Origin: Azospirillum sp. TSO35-2
GTDB taxonomy: Bacteria; Pseudomonadota; Alphaproteobacteria; Azospirillales; Azospirillaceae
Reading direction: 5' to 3'
Assembly (NCBI RefSeq): GCF_003116095.1
Contig: NZ_LGRA01000018.1
Location: 239,439-303,438 of the forward strand
Length of the DNA stretch: 64,000 bases
Under the pieces are notes generated by a model. The model ran no database searches and was not told the DNA's origin. It saw only the letters and a program-made list of their open reading frames with translations. The translations under genes were made by a program, and so were the position numbers. This document shows, piece by piece, positions 1-8,689 of the stretch; the first letter of the stretch is position 1; the number at the start of each line of letters is the position of its first letter.

Positions 1-1708
1 CCAGGCCGTTGGCGCCCAGCCCGATCACCGCGCGCACGCCGGCGCGCTTCAGCGCGTCCGCGTTGGTCTTGCCGGCGTCGACCAGTTCCACCCGCAGCCG
101 GGTGGTGGCGAAGGCCGCGAGGTCCCGGATGTTGCCGGCCCCGCCCAGCGCCTCGCGCAGGCGGGCGGCCTGATCGGTCGGCAGGGCGACCGGGGCGGCC
201 GCGGCCGGAGACGCGGCGACGACCACGGGGGCCGCGACCGGCGCCGCGTCGTTGTCGGCGCTGGTCGAGCGCAGATACTCCTGCATCTCGGTCTTCAGAT
301 TCTCCGACAGGGTGCCGAACACCGCCTGCACGCTGTCGCGCACCCGCAGGACGCCGGACGCGCCCATGCCGCGCAGCTTGCCCTCGTCGACGCGGGCCGG
401 GTCGCGCACCACCACCCGCAGCCGGGTGATGCAGGCGTCGAGGTTGGCGATGTTCCCCCGCCCGCCGAAGGCCAGCACGAGGTCGCGCGCCCGCTCGCTG
501 CCGGTGGCGGTGGCGGTGGCGGCGGCCTCCTCGGTCACCTCCTCCCGTCCCGGGGTCTTCAGGTCGAGCGCCGTGATGGTGTAGCGGAACACGACGTAGT
601 AGAGGCCGGCGTAGACCGGTCCCAGGATCAGGACCAGCCACCATTTCTGCGAATAGGGGCTGAGCACGTTGAACAGGACGAAGTCGATGCCGCCCTGCGA
701 GAAGGTGAAGCCCATGTGGGCACCCAGCGAGTTCATCAGGAACTGCGAGGTGGCGGCCAGCACGGCGTGGATCAGGTAGAGCACCGGCGCCAGGAACAGG
801 AACGAGAACTCGATCGGCTCGGTGATGCCGGTCAGGAACGAGGTCAGCGCCGCCGAGATCATGATGCCGCCGACCCGCACCCGGTTTTCCGGCCGGGCCG
901 CATGCCACATGGCGATGGCCGCCGCCGGCAAGCCGAACATCTTGAACAGGAAGGCGCCGGACAGGATGCCGGCGGTCGGGTCGCCGGCGAAATAGCGGTT
1001 GATGTCGCCGTGCACCACCTGGCCGGCCGCGGTCTGGAAGGAGCCGATCTCGAAGAAGAAGGGCACGTTCCAGATGTGGTGCAGGCCGAACGGGATCAGC
1101 AGACGTTCGACGAAGCCGTAGATGGTCGCCGCCAGGCGCGGATCGCCCACCGCCGCCCAGCGCGAGAAGCTGTTGATGCCCTCCTGGATCGGCGGCCAGA
1201 TCACCGACAGCAGGCAGCCCAGCACGATGGCGGCCAGCGCGGTGATGATGGGCACGAATCGCTTGCCGCCGAAGAAGCCCAGATAGGGTGGCAGCACGAT
1301 CTTGTAATAGCGGTTGAACATCGCCGCCGCCAGACCGCCGGCCAGGATGCCGCCGAAGACGCCGGTCTCCATCGACTTGATGCCCATGATGACCTTGGGC
1401 TCCATGCCCCAGACCCCGGTCATCACCCCCAGCGTGGCCAGCATCACGATGTAGCCGATGGTGGCGGCGATGGCCGACACGCCGTCATTCTCGGTGAAGC
1501 CGAGCGCCACGCCGATGGCGAAGATCAGCGGGAGGTTCCCGAAGATCACGTCGCCGGAATTCTTCATCAGCATCGACAGCAGCGGCGGCATCCACTCGAA
1601 ATTGGCCGCGCCGATGCCGAGAAGCAGGCCGGCCACCGGCAACACCGCCACCGGAAGCATCAGGGATTTGCCGATTTTTTGCAGAAAGGCGAAGGGGTCC
1701 AATACCAT
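1..1708 (-). CDS. nagE: PTS N-acetylglucosamine-type EIICB permease, 3' end outside window
   Basis: Inner-membrane sugar permease of the PTS glucose/GlcNAc family. It would take phosphate from the EIIA-HPr-EI fusion encoded divergently and phosphorylate an amino sugar during uptake. About 569 codons are visible from an ATG at 1708, and the gene runs off the left edge. Residues 1-375 or so are the hydrophobic EIIC domain, with a GITEPIEF motif typical of the family. An EIIB domain follows, with its phosphorylation cysteine in a DACITRLRV motif (about C426). A second EIIB-like domain begins after an Ala/Pro-rich linker and reads AFATTRLRV, so the cysteine is replaced by alanine. GlcNAc specificity is inferred from the family and the neighbour; glucose cannot be excluded. 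Confidence 0.85.
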   Translation of the reverse strand, partial: MVLDPFAFLQKIGKSLMLPVAVLPVAGLLLGIGAANFEWMPPLLSMLMKNSGDVIFGNLPLIFAIGVALGFTENDGVSAIAATIGYIVMLATLGVMTGVWGMEPKVIMGIKSMETGVFGGILAGGLAAAMFNRYYKIVLPPYLGFFGGKRFVPIITALAAIVLGCLLSVIWPPIQEGINSFSRWAAVGDPRLAATIYGFVERLLIPFGLHHIWNVPFFFEIGSFQTAAGQVVHGDINRYFAGDPTAGILSGAFLFKMFGLPAAAIAMWHAARPENRVRVGGIMISAALTSFLTGITEPIEFSFLFLAPVLYLIHAVLAATSQFLMNSLGAHMGFTFSQGGIDFVLFNVLSPYSQKWWLVLILGPVYAGLYYVVFRYTITALDLKTPGREEVTEEAAATATATGSERARDLVLAFGGRGNIANLDACITRLRVVVRDPARVDEGKLRGMGASGVLRVRDSVQAVFGTLSENLKTEMQEYLRSTSADNDAAPVAAPVVVAASPAAAAPVALPTDQAARLREALGGAGNIRDLAAFATTRLRVELVDAGKTNADALKRAGVRAVIGLGANGL

Positions 1709-1996
1709 GGCGGGTCTCCCGCGAGTTGTCCGACGGCCCGACCATATGGCCGCAAGCGAGACTACAACACAGATCCCCTGAGGTTTCAGGGCATAGGCGG
1801 GTTGACATGCAGCCTATCCCAAAAGCGTCTCGGCAGCGCCGATTGGCCGCAGGGCGATCGGCTTTCCCCGCAGGAGACCTTTGACAATCTATAACTTCGA
1901 TCGCACACGGGATATGCGACGTCTGCGCACGCTCGTCGAATGGCACGGAAGGGCACCCGTCTGGGTCGAACCGTCACCGGAGAGGAAAAGACCATC
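1709..1996. promoter_or_regulatory. Divergent PTS promoter region
   Basis: This 288-base gap separates two divergently transcribed PTS genes and must hold both promoters. Rightward TTGACA hexamers are visible at 1802-1807 and 1881-1886, the second followed by an AT-rich TATAAC at 1890-1895. None has an ideally spaced -10 partner, so the exact start is not assigned. No clear operator was identified. Confidence 0.4.
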
Positions 1997-4555
1997 ATGA
2001 CCGCGATCACGCTTGCCGCACCGCTCGCCGGCTGGGCCATGCCGCTGGACGAGGTGCCCGATCCCGCCTTTGCCCAGGGGCTGGTCGGCACCGGGATGGC
2101 CATCGACCCGACCGTGAACGAGCTGCGCAGCCCCTGCGACGGCGTCGTGCTGTCGATCCACCGCGCCCGCCACGCCTGCACGGTGCGCAGCACCACGGGC
2201 GCGGAGGTGCTGCTTCATCTGGGCGTCGACACCGTCGGCCTGAACGGCGAGGGCTTCACCGCCCATGCCGCCGACGGGCAGGCGGTGAAGACCGGCGACC
2301 TGCTGATCTCCTTCGACATGGACACGGTGGGACGCCGCGCCCACAGCCTCGTCAGCATGATGGTGGTGGTGAACGACGGCTTCACCGTCGACGGCCAGAC
2401 CGTCAACCGCGAGGTCGCGGCCGGCGTCCCGGTGATGACCGTCCATGGCGGCAGCGCCGGTGCCGCCCCGTCCGAGGCCCCGGTGGGCGCGTCCTCGGCC
2501 GACTCGGCCGAGCGCACGGTGCGGCTGCCCATCGCCCACGGGCTGCACGCCCGCCCGGCCGCGGCCCTGGTCGCCGCGGCGAAGGCCCACCCCGGCGCGG
2601 TGACGATCCTGTGCCGCGGCCGCAGCGTCAACGCCAAGAGCGTGGTGGCGCTGATGGGGCTGGGCACCGTGCTGGGCGACGAGCTGACGGTGCGCGCCGC
2701 CGGCCCCGGCGCCCAGGGCGTGGTGGAGACCATCGCCGGGCTGATCGGCAGCGGCCTGGGCGACCCGGTCGTCGAGGGCGCCGCCGCGGCACCGGCCGCC
2801 GCGCCGCGATCCGCCCCGACTCCGGCTCCCGCCGAGGAGGAGATCGGCCCGCCCTTCGCCGCCGGGGAAGAGGTGCTGGTGAAGGGAACCATCGCGGTCC
2901 CCGGCGTGACGGTGGGCACCGCCGTCCGCCGGTTCCGCACCGCGGTCCGGGTGGTGGAACAGGGCGACGGCCCGGCGGTCGAGGAACCGCGGCTGCACCG
3001 GGCGCTCGACAGCGTGATCGCCGGCCTCGCCGACGCCGCCCGGCGGATGCCGGAACACGCCGCCATCTTCCAGGCGCATCGCGAACTGCTCGACGACCCC
3101 GAACTGCTGGACGGCGCCCTCGCCGACATCCGCGCCGGCAAGAGCGCCGGATGGGCGTGGCAGCGCGTCACCCAGGGCCAGGCCGAGGTGCTGGCCGCCA
3201 TGGCCGATCCGCGCATGGCGGAGCGCGCCGCCGACCTGCGCGACCTGGAGCAGCAGGTGCTGGCCGCGTTGGCCGGCAAGGCGCCGAGCGTCGGCCTGGC
3301 GGAACTGCCGGCCGGCAGCGTCGTGCTCGCCGACGAAATCCTGCCCTCCGATCTCGCCGGGGTGCCGGCGGGACGGCTGGCCGGCATCGGCATGGTCCAC
3401 GGCGGCCCGACCTCCCACGCGGTGATCCTGGCGGCGGCGCTGGGGGTGCCGACCATCGTGGCGCTCGGCCGGCAGGTGGAACGGGTGCCGGACGGCGCCC
3501 CCGTCGTGCTGGACGGCAACCGCGGCGAACTGCACGTCTTCCCGCCCGAGGAGGCGCTGGACACCACCCGCAAGGCCGTCGCCGCCCGCATCGCCCGGCG
3601 CGAGGTCAACCGCCGCACCGCCAGCGAGGACTGCCGCACCGCCGACGGCACCCGCATCGAGGTCTTCGCCAACCTGGGCCGGGTCAGCGACGCCCCGGTC
3701 GCGGTGGCCGAGGGGGCGGAGGGCTGCGGCCTGCTGCGGACCGAGTTCCTGTTCCTGGAACGCCAGTCCGCCCCGACCGAGGACGAGCAGCACCGGCAGT
3801 ACCAGCAGATCGCCGACGCGCTGGGTGGGCGCCCGGTGATCATCCGCACGCTGGACGTCGGCGGCGACAAGCCGCTGCCCTACCTGCCGCTGCCGAAGGA
3901 AGAGAACCCGGTGCTGGGCCTGCGCGGCGTCCGCGTCGGCCTGCGCGAGCCGGAGCTGCTGCGCGCCCAGATCCGCGCCATCCTGCGGGTGAAGCCGGTC
4001 GGCGTCTGCCGCATCATGGTGCCGATGATCACCTCCCCCTCGGAACTCCAGGCCGTCCGCGCGATGGTGGACGAGGAGCGGGCGACGCTCGGCCGCGCCG
4101 AACCGATCGACGTCGGCGCGATGATCGAGGTGCCGGCCGCGGCGCTGATCGCCGACCGCATCTGCACGGTGGCGGATTTCCTGTCGATCGGCACCAACGA
4201 CCTGACCCAGTATGTGCTGGCGATGGACCGCGGCAACCCGCACGTCGCGGCCCAGCTCGACGCGCTGCATCCGGGCGTGCTGCGGCTGATCCGCCAGACG
4301 GTGGCCGGCGCGTCGGGGCTCGGCCGGATGGTGGCGGTGTGCGGCGGCTCCGCCTCCGACCCGATGGCCGCGCCGCTGCTGATCGGGCTGGGCGTGACGG
4401 AGCTGTCGGCGACGCCGGCGGTGATCGCCGACCTGAAGGCCTTCATCCGCACCCTGCGGCTGGACGACTGCCGCCGCGTCGCCGAAGCGGCGCTGATGGC
4501 CGACAGCGCCGACGAGGTCCGCCGGCTGGTGGCGGAAACCTGGCCGGCGCTTTGA
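1997..4555 (+). CDS. nagF: PTS multiphosphoryl transfer protein, EIIA-HPr-EI fusion
   Basis: Cytoplasmic fusion that carries phosphate from PEP to the EIICB permease encoded divergently. It has 852 residues from an ATG at 1997, preceded by an AGGA-type ribosome site. A longer in-frame start at 1940 is less likely. Residues 1-150 are a crr-like EIIA domain with histidines H59 and H74 (the second in LLHLGVDTV). An HPr domain follows, with its active histidine in GLHARPA (H184). The remainder is enzyme I, with the phosphohistidine in GGPTSHAV (H474) and the PEP-site cysteine in VAVCGGS (C782). Pro/Ala linkers join the domains. All expected phosphorylation residues are present, so the protein should be active. 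Fusions of this order accompany nagE in several proteobacteria. Confidence 0.92.
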   Translation: MTAITLAAPLAGWAMPLDEVPDPAFAQGLVGTGMAIDPTVNELRSPCDGVVLSIHRARHACTVRSTTGAEVLLHLGVDTVGLNGEGFTAHAADGQAVKTGDLLISFDMDTVGRRAHSLVSMMVVVNDGFTVDGQTVNREVAAGVPVMTVHGGSAGAAPSEAPVGASSADSAERTVRLPIAHGLHARPAAALVAAAKAHPGAVTILCRGRSVNAKSVVALMGLGTVLGDELTVRAAGPGAQGVVETIAGLIGSGLGDPVVEGAAAAPAAAPRSAPTPAPAEEEIGPPFAAGEEVLVKGTIAVPGVTVGTAVRRFRTAVRVVEQGDGPAVEEPRLHRALDSVIAGLADAARRMPEHAAIFQAHRELLDDPELLDGALADIRAGKSAGWAWQRVTQGQAEVLAAMADPRMAERAADLRDLEQQVLAALAGKAPSVGLAELPAGSVVLADEILPSDLAGVPAGRLAGIGMVHGGPTSHAVILAAALGVPTIVALGRQVERVPDGAPVVLDGNRGELHVFPPEEALDTTRKAVAARIARREVNRRTASEDCRTADGTRIEVFANLGRVSDAPVAVAEGAEGCGLLRTEFLFLERQSAPTEDEQHRQYQQIADALGGRPVIIRTLDVGGDKPLPYLPLPKEENPVLGLRGVRVGLREPELLRAQIRAILRVKPVGVCRIMVPMITSPSELQAVRAMVDEERATLGRAEPIDVGAMIEVPAAALIADRICTVADFLSIGTNDLTQYVLAMDRGNPHVAAQLDALHPGVLRLIRQTVAGASGLGRMVAVCGGSASDPMAAPLLIGLGVTELSATPAVIADLKAFIRTLRLDDCRRVAEAALMADSADEVRRLVAETWPAL

Positions 4556-4560
4556 CATCA

Positions 4561-4603
4561 CGGTTCCCGTCCGCCGTCCAACCCCGACGGCGGACGGGAA
4601 CCG
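4561..4603 (+). terminator. Strong 17-bp hairpin after the PTS fusion gene
   Basis: A perfect inverted repeat starts 5 bases after the stop codon: arms 4561-4577 and 4587-4603 with a 9-base loop. No T-run follows, so it may act as an attenuating or bidirectional structure rather than a textbook intrinsic terminator. The next gene converges on it. Confidence 0.65.
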
Positions 4604-4667
4604 GCGTCAGCGGACCAGCACCTGCGCGACTTCCTTTGCCGAGACGACCGCCCCGGCCTTTGCCGAC

Positions 4668-5033
4668 CTACAGGTGAAGGCTCTCGGCCGTGCCGTCGGT
4701 CGCCTTTCCACCCCTCGGCAGTCGGTCCGCCTGCCAGCCGATGAGCGGGTCGCCGGCGCCGTGGCCGGCATCCCGATGGCCGCGCTCGGTCGCGGCCTGG
4801 CGGAAATAGACCATCACCAGCACCCGCACCGCCGACGCCAGATTCTCGCCCGACCGCTCGGCCACGCCGGAGAACAGTTCGGACGGGGTGAGGCCTTCGA
4901 TCCGGCAAATCTCGTCCACGGCGTCCCAGATCGGCGCTTCCAGCTTCAGGCTGGTGCGCTTTCCGTTGACGATGGCGTTCTTTACGATCGGCTGGAGCAT
5001 GGTGGCGATCCGTGCGCTGGGGTGAGACGCCAT
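4668..5033 (-). CDS. Ribbon-helix-helix domain protein
   Basis: About 121 residues from the ATG at 5033; starts at 5081 and 5000 are also possible and none has a strong ribosome site. The middle of the protein resembles the RHH_4 family: a short strand (RTSLKLEAPIWDAV), then helices (ICRIEGLTPSELF) and a C-terminal stretch rich in residues seen in that fold (NLASAVRVLVMVYFR). Such proteins bind DNA as dimers and usually act as small repressors. The last 30 or so residues are polar and look disordered. No toxin-like partner is adjacent, so there is no reason to call it an antitoxin. Target unknown. Confidence 0.65.
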   Translation of the reverse strand: MASHPSARIATMLQPIVKNAIVNGKRTSLKLEAPIWDAVDEICRIEGLTPSELFSGVAERSGENLASAVRVLVMVYFRQAATERGHRDAGHGAGDPLIGWQADRLPRGGKATDGTAESLHL

Positions 5034-5487
5034 CCTGGTCGACCGATGCGGGTCCCGTCTGTGAAGAAGTTCACGTCCCACGGCATGGCGCCGACCACCG
5101 GTCGGGTGTCACTGCAAAAACGGGTTAGTCACGCCGCGGTGACAATTCCGGCACCACAAAATTTTCGCGCAGGAATCTCGTCGTGCGCCGTAGAATGAAT
5201 GTGGAAGTGCGCCAATCCGGCAAGTCTTTACTTGATCTATCAAGACATCCACTTCGTGTCACGCACTCTGTCCGATCATCGTCACAAGCGGTGGCAAAGA
5301 TCAGCCGAACGAAGATTCCGATTTATCTGTCGCAAATACCCCGCATATCGTCACCGGGCGGCCTGACAAGGGCTGCAGACGAGAGCTGAAGACCATCGCA
5401 AGCGATGGCCTGATGTCGACAAGGAAGACGCAGGATGCGTCCCGTCGTCTTCATCGGGTGTTCGGCTGAAATGCTTGGAGACTTCCA
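5034..5487. promoter_or_regulatory. Gene-free, relatively AT-rich 454-base region
   Basis: Noncoding by inspection, with clearly lower GC than the flanking genes. It should hold the leftward promoter of the ribbon-helix-helix gene and the rightward promoter of the gene at 5488. The clearest element is a 7-bp inverted repeat at 5393-5399 and 5402-5408, about 80 bases before the downstream start, which could be an operator. A short open frame at 5183-5389 has no recognisable features and is not called. Confidence 0.5.
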
Positions 5488-6369
5488 ATGGCTACCAACT
5501 TTGCTACTGATCCGCTCAAAACCGTGATGTCCAAGGCCATCGCCGACACGGCGTCCGAAACCACCACAGCCGACAGCGCAGTCGCCGAGTTCCGGTCCCA
5601 CCAGCCCTTTCACCACGCCACCCAGCCGGACACCGCCGGGACCGGCACGGCGTCCAGCGACACCACCGGCAGCGCCACACACCCGACGGCCACCCTGCCC
5701 ACCCTGTCCGACAGCGCGGTGGCGGAGCTGAAGGCCGCCTACACCGCCGTGGAAAAGGCCATCGCCGACGCCAAGACGGACACGACCACCACCGACGCGA
5801 CGACCACCGCGTCGTCCGACACCACCTCGACCACCTCCGATACGGCCTCGAACACGGCCTCGAACGCAGCGGACGACAAGGTGGACGACAAGGCGGCGCA
5901 TCAGCCGCCCGCCGACCCGCTGGTCAAGATCCTGGCCGACGCCACCGGTGAAACCACCGCCACCGTCCAGGGCGTCCTGCATCAGATCCAGGCCGTGCTC
6001 CACCAGGAGCACAGGAGCGACGGCGCCGGCGCGCAGACCTCGACCGACACCGCGACGGCCACCACGACGACGGCCACCAGCACCGCGGACGCCACGGCCG
6101 GCGATGCGCCGAGCCATTGGCACGACCGTCTCGCGGCGCAGTCCGGATCGTCGGCCGACGGCTCCACCGCCACCGCCGGCACCAGCGGCGACGGCACCGC
6201 CCTGTGGCAGCATCACCTGATGCAGCACACGGCCGTCGACAGCGCCGTCACGACGAACGCCGACGTGGTGTCGGCGGTCGACGACTTCGCCCACACGGTG
6301 CAGACGCTCCATCTCGACCCGATGCACGGGCACGGCGTCGAGGGCGTTCATCTCGACAGCGCGGCGTAA
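5488..6369 (+). CDS. Low-complexity Ala/Thr/Asp/Ser-rich protein of unknown function
   Basis: 293 residues from an ATG at 5488, preceded by a modest GGAG. Not recognised. More than half of the residues are Ala, Thr, Asp or Ser; there is no cysteine, and histidine is unusually frequent toward the C-terminus. No signal peptide or membrane segment is visible. Thr/Ser/Asp-rich linkers (about residues 95-135 and 185-215) separate short stretches of helical character around residues 75-95 and 145-170. Two tryptophan-containing His-rich patches occur near residues 210 and 238. The reading frame has codon bias consistent with real coding. It could be a surface, storage or metal-binding protein, but nothing proves any of these. 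Confidence 0.6.
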   Translation: MATNFATDPLKTVMSKAIADTASETTTADSAVAEFRSHQPFHHATQPDTAGTGTASSDTTGSATHPTATLPTLSDSAVAELKAAYTAVEKAIADAKTDTTTTDATTTASSDTTSTTSDTASNTASNAADDKVDDKAAHQPPADPLVKILADATGETTATVQGVLHQIQAVLHQEHRSDGAGAQTSTDTATATTTTATSTADATAGDAPSHWHDRLAAQSGSSADGSTATAGTSGDGTALWQHHLMQHTAVDSAVTTNADVVSAVDDFAHTVQTLHLDPMHGHGVEGVHLDSAA

Positions 6370-6388
6370 CCGGCCGGCGCGCAACCCC

Positions 6389-6420
6389 GCCGCTTCAGGG
6401 GCTCCGGCTCCCGAAGCGGC
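6389..6420. terminator. Hairpin between convergent genes
   Basis: An imperfect inverted repeat (GCCGCTTC...GAAGCGGC, with inner GGG/CCC pairing and one bulge) lies where the rightward low-complexity gene and the leftward DUF3325 gene converge. It overlaps the last codons of the latter. It is a likely bidirectional terminator, without a T-run. Confidence 0.4.
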
Positions 6421-6763
6421 CCTCTCCCCGGCCGGCGCGGGGGGAGGATGCGGGGCGGCCGTCCGGCTGAAGGCGCGGCGCCGTCCGCCAGGTGATGGTG
6501 GCGGCGACCGCCAGCGCTCCCACCGTCAGCAGCAGCAGCCACAGCAAGACCCCGAAGGCGGCACCGTCGCGCTGGATGGCGACGACCAGCGCCGCAACCG
6601 CGCAGACCGTGCCCGACAGCCGCAGGCGGACCACGGTGCGGCGCAACGGCCCACGCCGGCGGTCGATCAGGTCGCGCCAGTGCCGCTCCAGCGTCAGGGC
6701 GACGGCCGCGAAGCCGAGATAGGCCAGGACGAACCCGGCCAGCAGCAAAAGCCCGTCAAGCAT
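6395..6763 (-). CDS. DUF3325-type small membrane protein, last gene of siderophore operon
   Basis: About 122 residues starting at MLDGLLLL (ATG at 6763); the start overlaps the stop of the PepSY gene by 8 bases, indicating translational coupling. Three hydrophobic helices are visible (about residues 3-20, 48-62 and 70-90), with an arginine-rich loop after the first. The size, opening sequence and position after a PepSY protein match DUF3325 proteins found beside TonB siderophore receptors. The role is probably in the inner-membrane complex that reduces or releases iron from the returned ferric siderophore. That role is inferred from context. Confidence 0.7.
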   Translation of the reverse strand: MLDGLLLLAGFVLAYLGFAAVALTLERHWRDLIDRRRGPLRRTVVRLRLSGTVCAVAALVVAIQRDGAAFGVLLWLLLLTVGALAVAATITWRTAPRLQPDGRPASSPRAGRGEGRFGSRSP

Positions 6764-8369
6764 GGTCGGACACCTCGGCGTTCGTCGGCGCGACCATCCG
6801 CATTGGCCGATGGGCAAGGCGCCGGGCCACCCGCCACGACGCCAGCGCGGTCAGGGCGAGCACGCCGTCGACGCCGAGGATCGCCCAGTCCCCCCCGGCT
6901 AGCGCCCGGACCGGATGCTCGCCGGTGGTGATCCAGTTCAGCAGCACACAGGCCGCCGCCAGCCCGGCGACCGCCGTGCATTGGCCGCTCCATGGCGGGT
7001 TGCCGACGGTGCGCACGCCGGCGTGGAGGCCGGCCCCGATCCAGCTCAGGAAAAAGACGGCAACCTCGACCAGCTCGCGCGACGGCACCGCGGCCGGCAG
7101 CAGCCGGTTGGCCAGCATCATCGCCAGGGTGGCGATCAGCAGGCCGGTGGTGGTGCCGCAGGTCGCCGCGGCGACGGTGCGCCAGCCGACCCCCGGCCGC
7201 ACGCCGTGCGCGACGCGGCGCTTCTCCATCCAGTGCAGCATGCCGGTGCCGATCAGGACGCAGCCGGACAGCCCGAACAGGAAATAGAGCCAGCGCAGCG
7301 GCCAATGCTCGAAGGCGGCGAAATGCAGCCCCGACAGCACCCGGTGCGTCGCCACCATCGGCCCCGGCCGCCGGTGCTGCAGCAGCGCCCCGGTCACGCC
7401 GTCGAAATAGACCGGCTCGACGTCCAGGCTGATGCGGTCGCCGGTGTCGCGGTTGATGCGGACGTAGGACGCCGCGTCGCCCGCGTTGTGGACGAAGATC
7501 ACCGCCGGCTCGCCGCCGCCCCACAGGCGCCTGGCCTCCGCCACCATCGGATCGAGCGGGGCGAGCGGCGCCGGGATGCCGGTGCGCGGCCGCTCGTAAC
7601 CGCCGAGCGCGTCGGTGTAGAACCGGTCGATGTCGCCGCCGTAAAGCGTCTGCACCCCGGCCGGCAGCACGATCGGCAGGATGATGACGATCCCGGTGAC
7701 GGTGATCATCAGGTGGAAGGGCAGCACCAGCACGCCGGTCAGATTGTGCAGGTCGAGCAGCGAGCGCCGGACCTGCCCCCAGCTGCGGAAGGTGAAGAAG
7801 TCCTTGAAGATCCGCGCGTGGATGATGACGCCGGAGATCAGCCCGACCAGCATCGCCACCGACGCGAAGGACACGATCCAGTAGCCGACGAAGCCGGCCC
7901 GCAGATGCAGGCTGTAATGCAGCGGGTAGAAGAAGGAGCTGGCGCCCAGCGTCCCCACCGGCGGCAGCAGCGTGCCGTCGACCGTCGCCATGCCGCCGGC
8001 GTTGCCCTGGTCGGTGCGCACCCGCAGCGCCATCACCGGCCGCCGCGGCTCCGGCAACTGCACGTACCAGTCGCGCACCGCCCGTCCCGCCGCCAGCCGC
8101 TCCACCACCGGCCGCACCGCCCGGTCGAGCGACAGATGGTCGAGCGAGATCGGCACGCCAGCCGCCTCCACCCGCGTCGCCGGCATCATCCAGCGGTCGA
8201 TCTCCTGCGCGAAGACCGCCAGCGAGCCCATGAAGAAGACCAGCATCAGCAACCCGCCGAGCGTCACCCCCGCCCAGGTGTGCGGCCACAGCATCGCGGC
8301 GCGCAGGGCCGGGCTGATCAGCTTGCCTTTCCTCGGCGTCCCACGGTTCGGCCCGCCGACCCGGCTCAT
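6756..8369 (-). CDS. PepSY-associated membrane protein, probable ferric-siderophore reductase
   Basis: 537 residues from an ATG at 8369 that overlaps the stop of the preceding gene as ATGA. After a basic N-terminus come a transmembrane helix with the motif LWPHTWAGV (about residues 25-50), a large periplasmic PepSY-like region, and further helices including LHNLTGVLVLPFHLMITVTG and a C-terminal cluster. Conserved histidines in the helices (WPHTW, LHNLTG, PFHLM) are of the kind that coordinate heme. Proteins of this family, such as FpvG and FoxB in Pseudomonas, act in reductive release of iron from siderophores in the periplasm. Here the gene sits directly behind the receptor, which supports that role. 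Confidence 0.83.
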   Translation of the reverse strand: MSRVGGPNRGTPRKGKLISPALRAAMLWPHTWAGVTLGGLLMLVFFMGSLAVFAQEIDRWMMPATRVEAAGVPISLDHLSLDRAVRPVVERLAAGRAVRDWYVQLPEPRRPVMALRVRTDQGNAGGMATVDGTLLPPVGTLGASSFFYPLHYSLHLRAGFVGYWIVSFASVAMLVGLISGVIIHARIFKDFFTFRSWGQVRRSLLDLHNLTGVLVLPFHLMITVTGIVIILPIVLPAGVQTLYGGDIDRFYTDALGGYERPRTGIPAPLAPLDPMVAEARRLWGGGEPAVIFVHNAGDAASYVRINRDTGDRISLDVEPVYFDGVTGALLQHRRPGPMVATHRVLSGLHFAAFEHWPLRWLYFLFGLSGCVLIGTGMLHWMEKRRVAHGVRPGVGWRTVAAATCGTTTGLLIATLAMMLANRLLPAAVPSRELVEVAVFFLSWIGAGLHAGVRTVGNPPWSGQCTAVAGLAAACVLLNWITTGEHPVRALAGGDWAILGVDGVLALTALASWRVARRLAHRPMRMVAPTNAEVSDHA

Positions 8370-8689
8370 GGCAGCGCCATCCGCACGGCGCAGGCGACGC
8401 CGGTCATCAGCGCCCCGCCGCCGCCCAGCAGAACCCAGCCCATGACCGCGCGCGGCACCGCGAAGGCCCACAACGCCGCCACCGGCAGGACGAGCAGCGC
8501 CAGCAGGCTGGCCGCCGTCACCGCCTCCGCCGGGGCAAGGCCGGCGAGCGCCCCCAGCGCCGACCCGAAGGCGGCGATGCCCCAGGCGAAGGCGTAGGCG
8601 CCGAAGACCGCCGCCGTCACCCGCAGCGCGGCGCGGAGGCGCGAGCGCCCCCGCGTGGTGCCGGCGGTCGCCGTCACGCCCGTTGCCAT
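8366..8689 (-). CDS. DUF3649-type small membrane protein
   Basis: 107 residues from an ATG at 8689 that shares a base with the stop codon of the receptor gene (TGATG), so it is translationally coupled. An upstream GTG at 8692 is possible. Three hydrophobic helices (about residues 23-50, 55-75 and 82-105) include the segment GAYAFAWGIAAFGSAL. Length and neighbours fit DUF3649 proteins, which accompany PepSY proteins and siderophore receptors. It is likely a subunit of the inner-membrane iron-release complex. No catalytic motif is visible. Confidence 0.7.
   Translation of the reverse strand: MATGVTATAGTTRGRSRLRAALRVTAAVFGAYAFAWGIAAFGSALGALAGLAPAEAVTAASLLALLVLPVAALWAFAVPRAVMGWVLLGGGGALMTGVACAVRMALP

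Noticed and set aside
1889..4561. An 890-codon minus-strand open frame opposite the PTS fusion gene
   Set aside because: Same kind of antisense shadow; EIIA, HPr and EI motifs are all on the plus strand.
4668..5081. Ribbon-helix-helix gene as the antitoxin of a toxin-antitoxin pair
   Set aside because: No adjacent small toxin gene is visible on either side.
5183..5389. 68-codon frame in the AT-rich intergenic region
   Set aside because: No ribosome site, no recognisable domain, atypical composition; probably chance.
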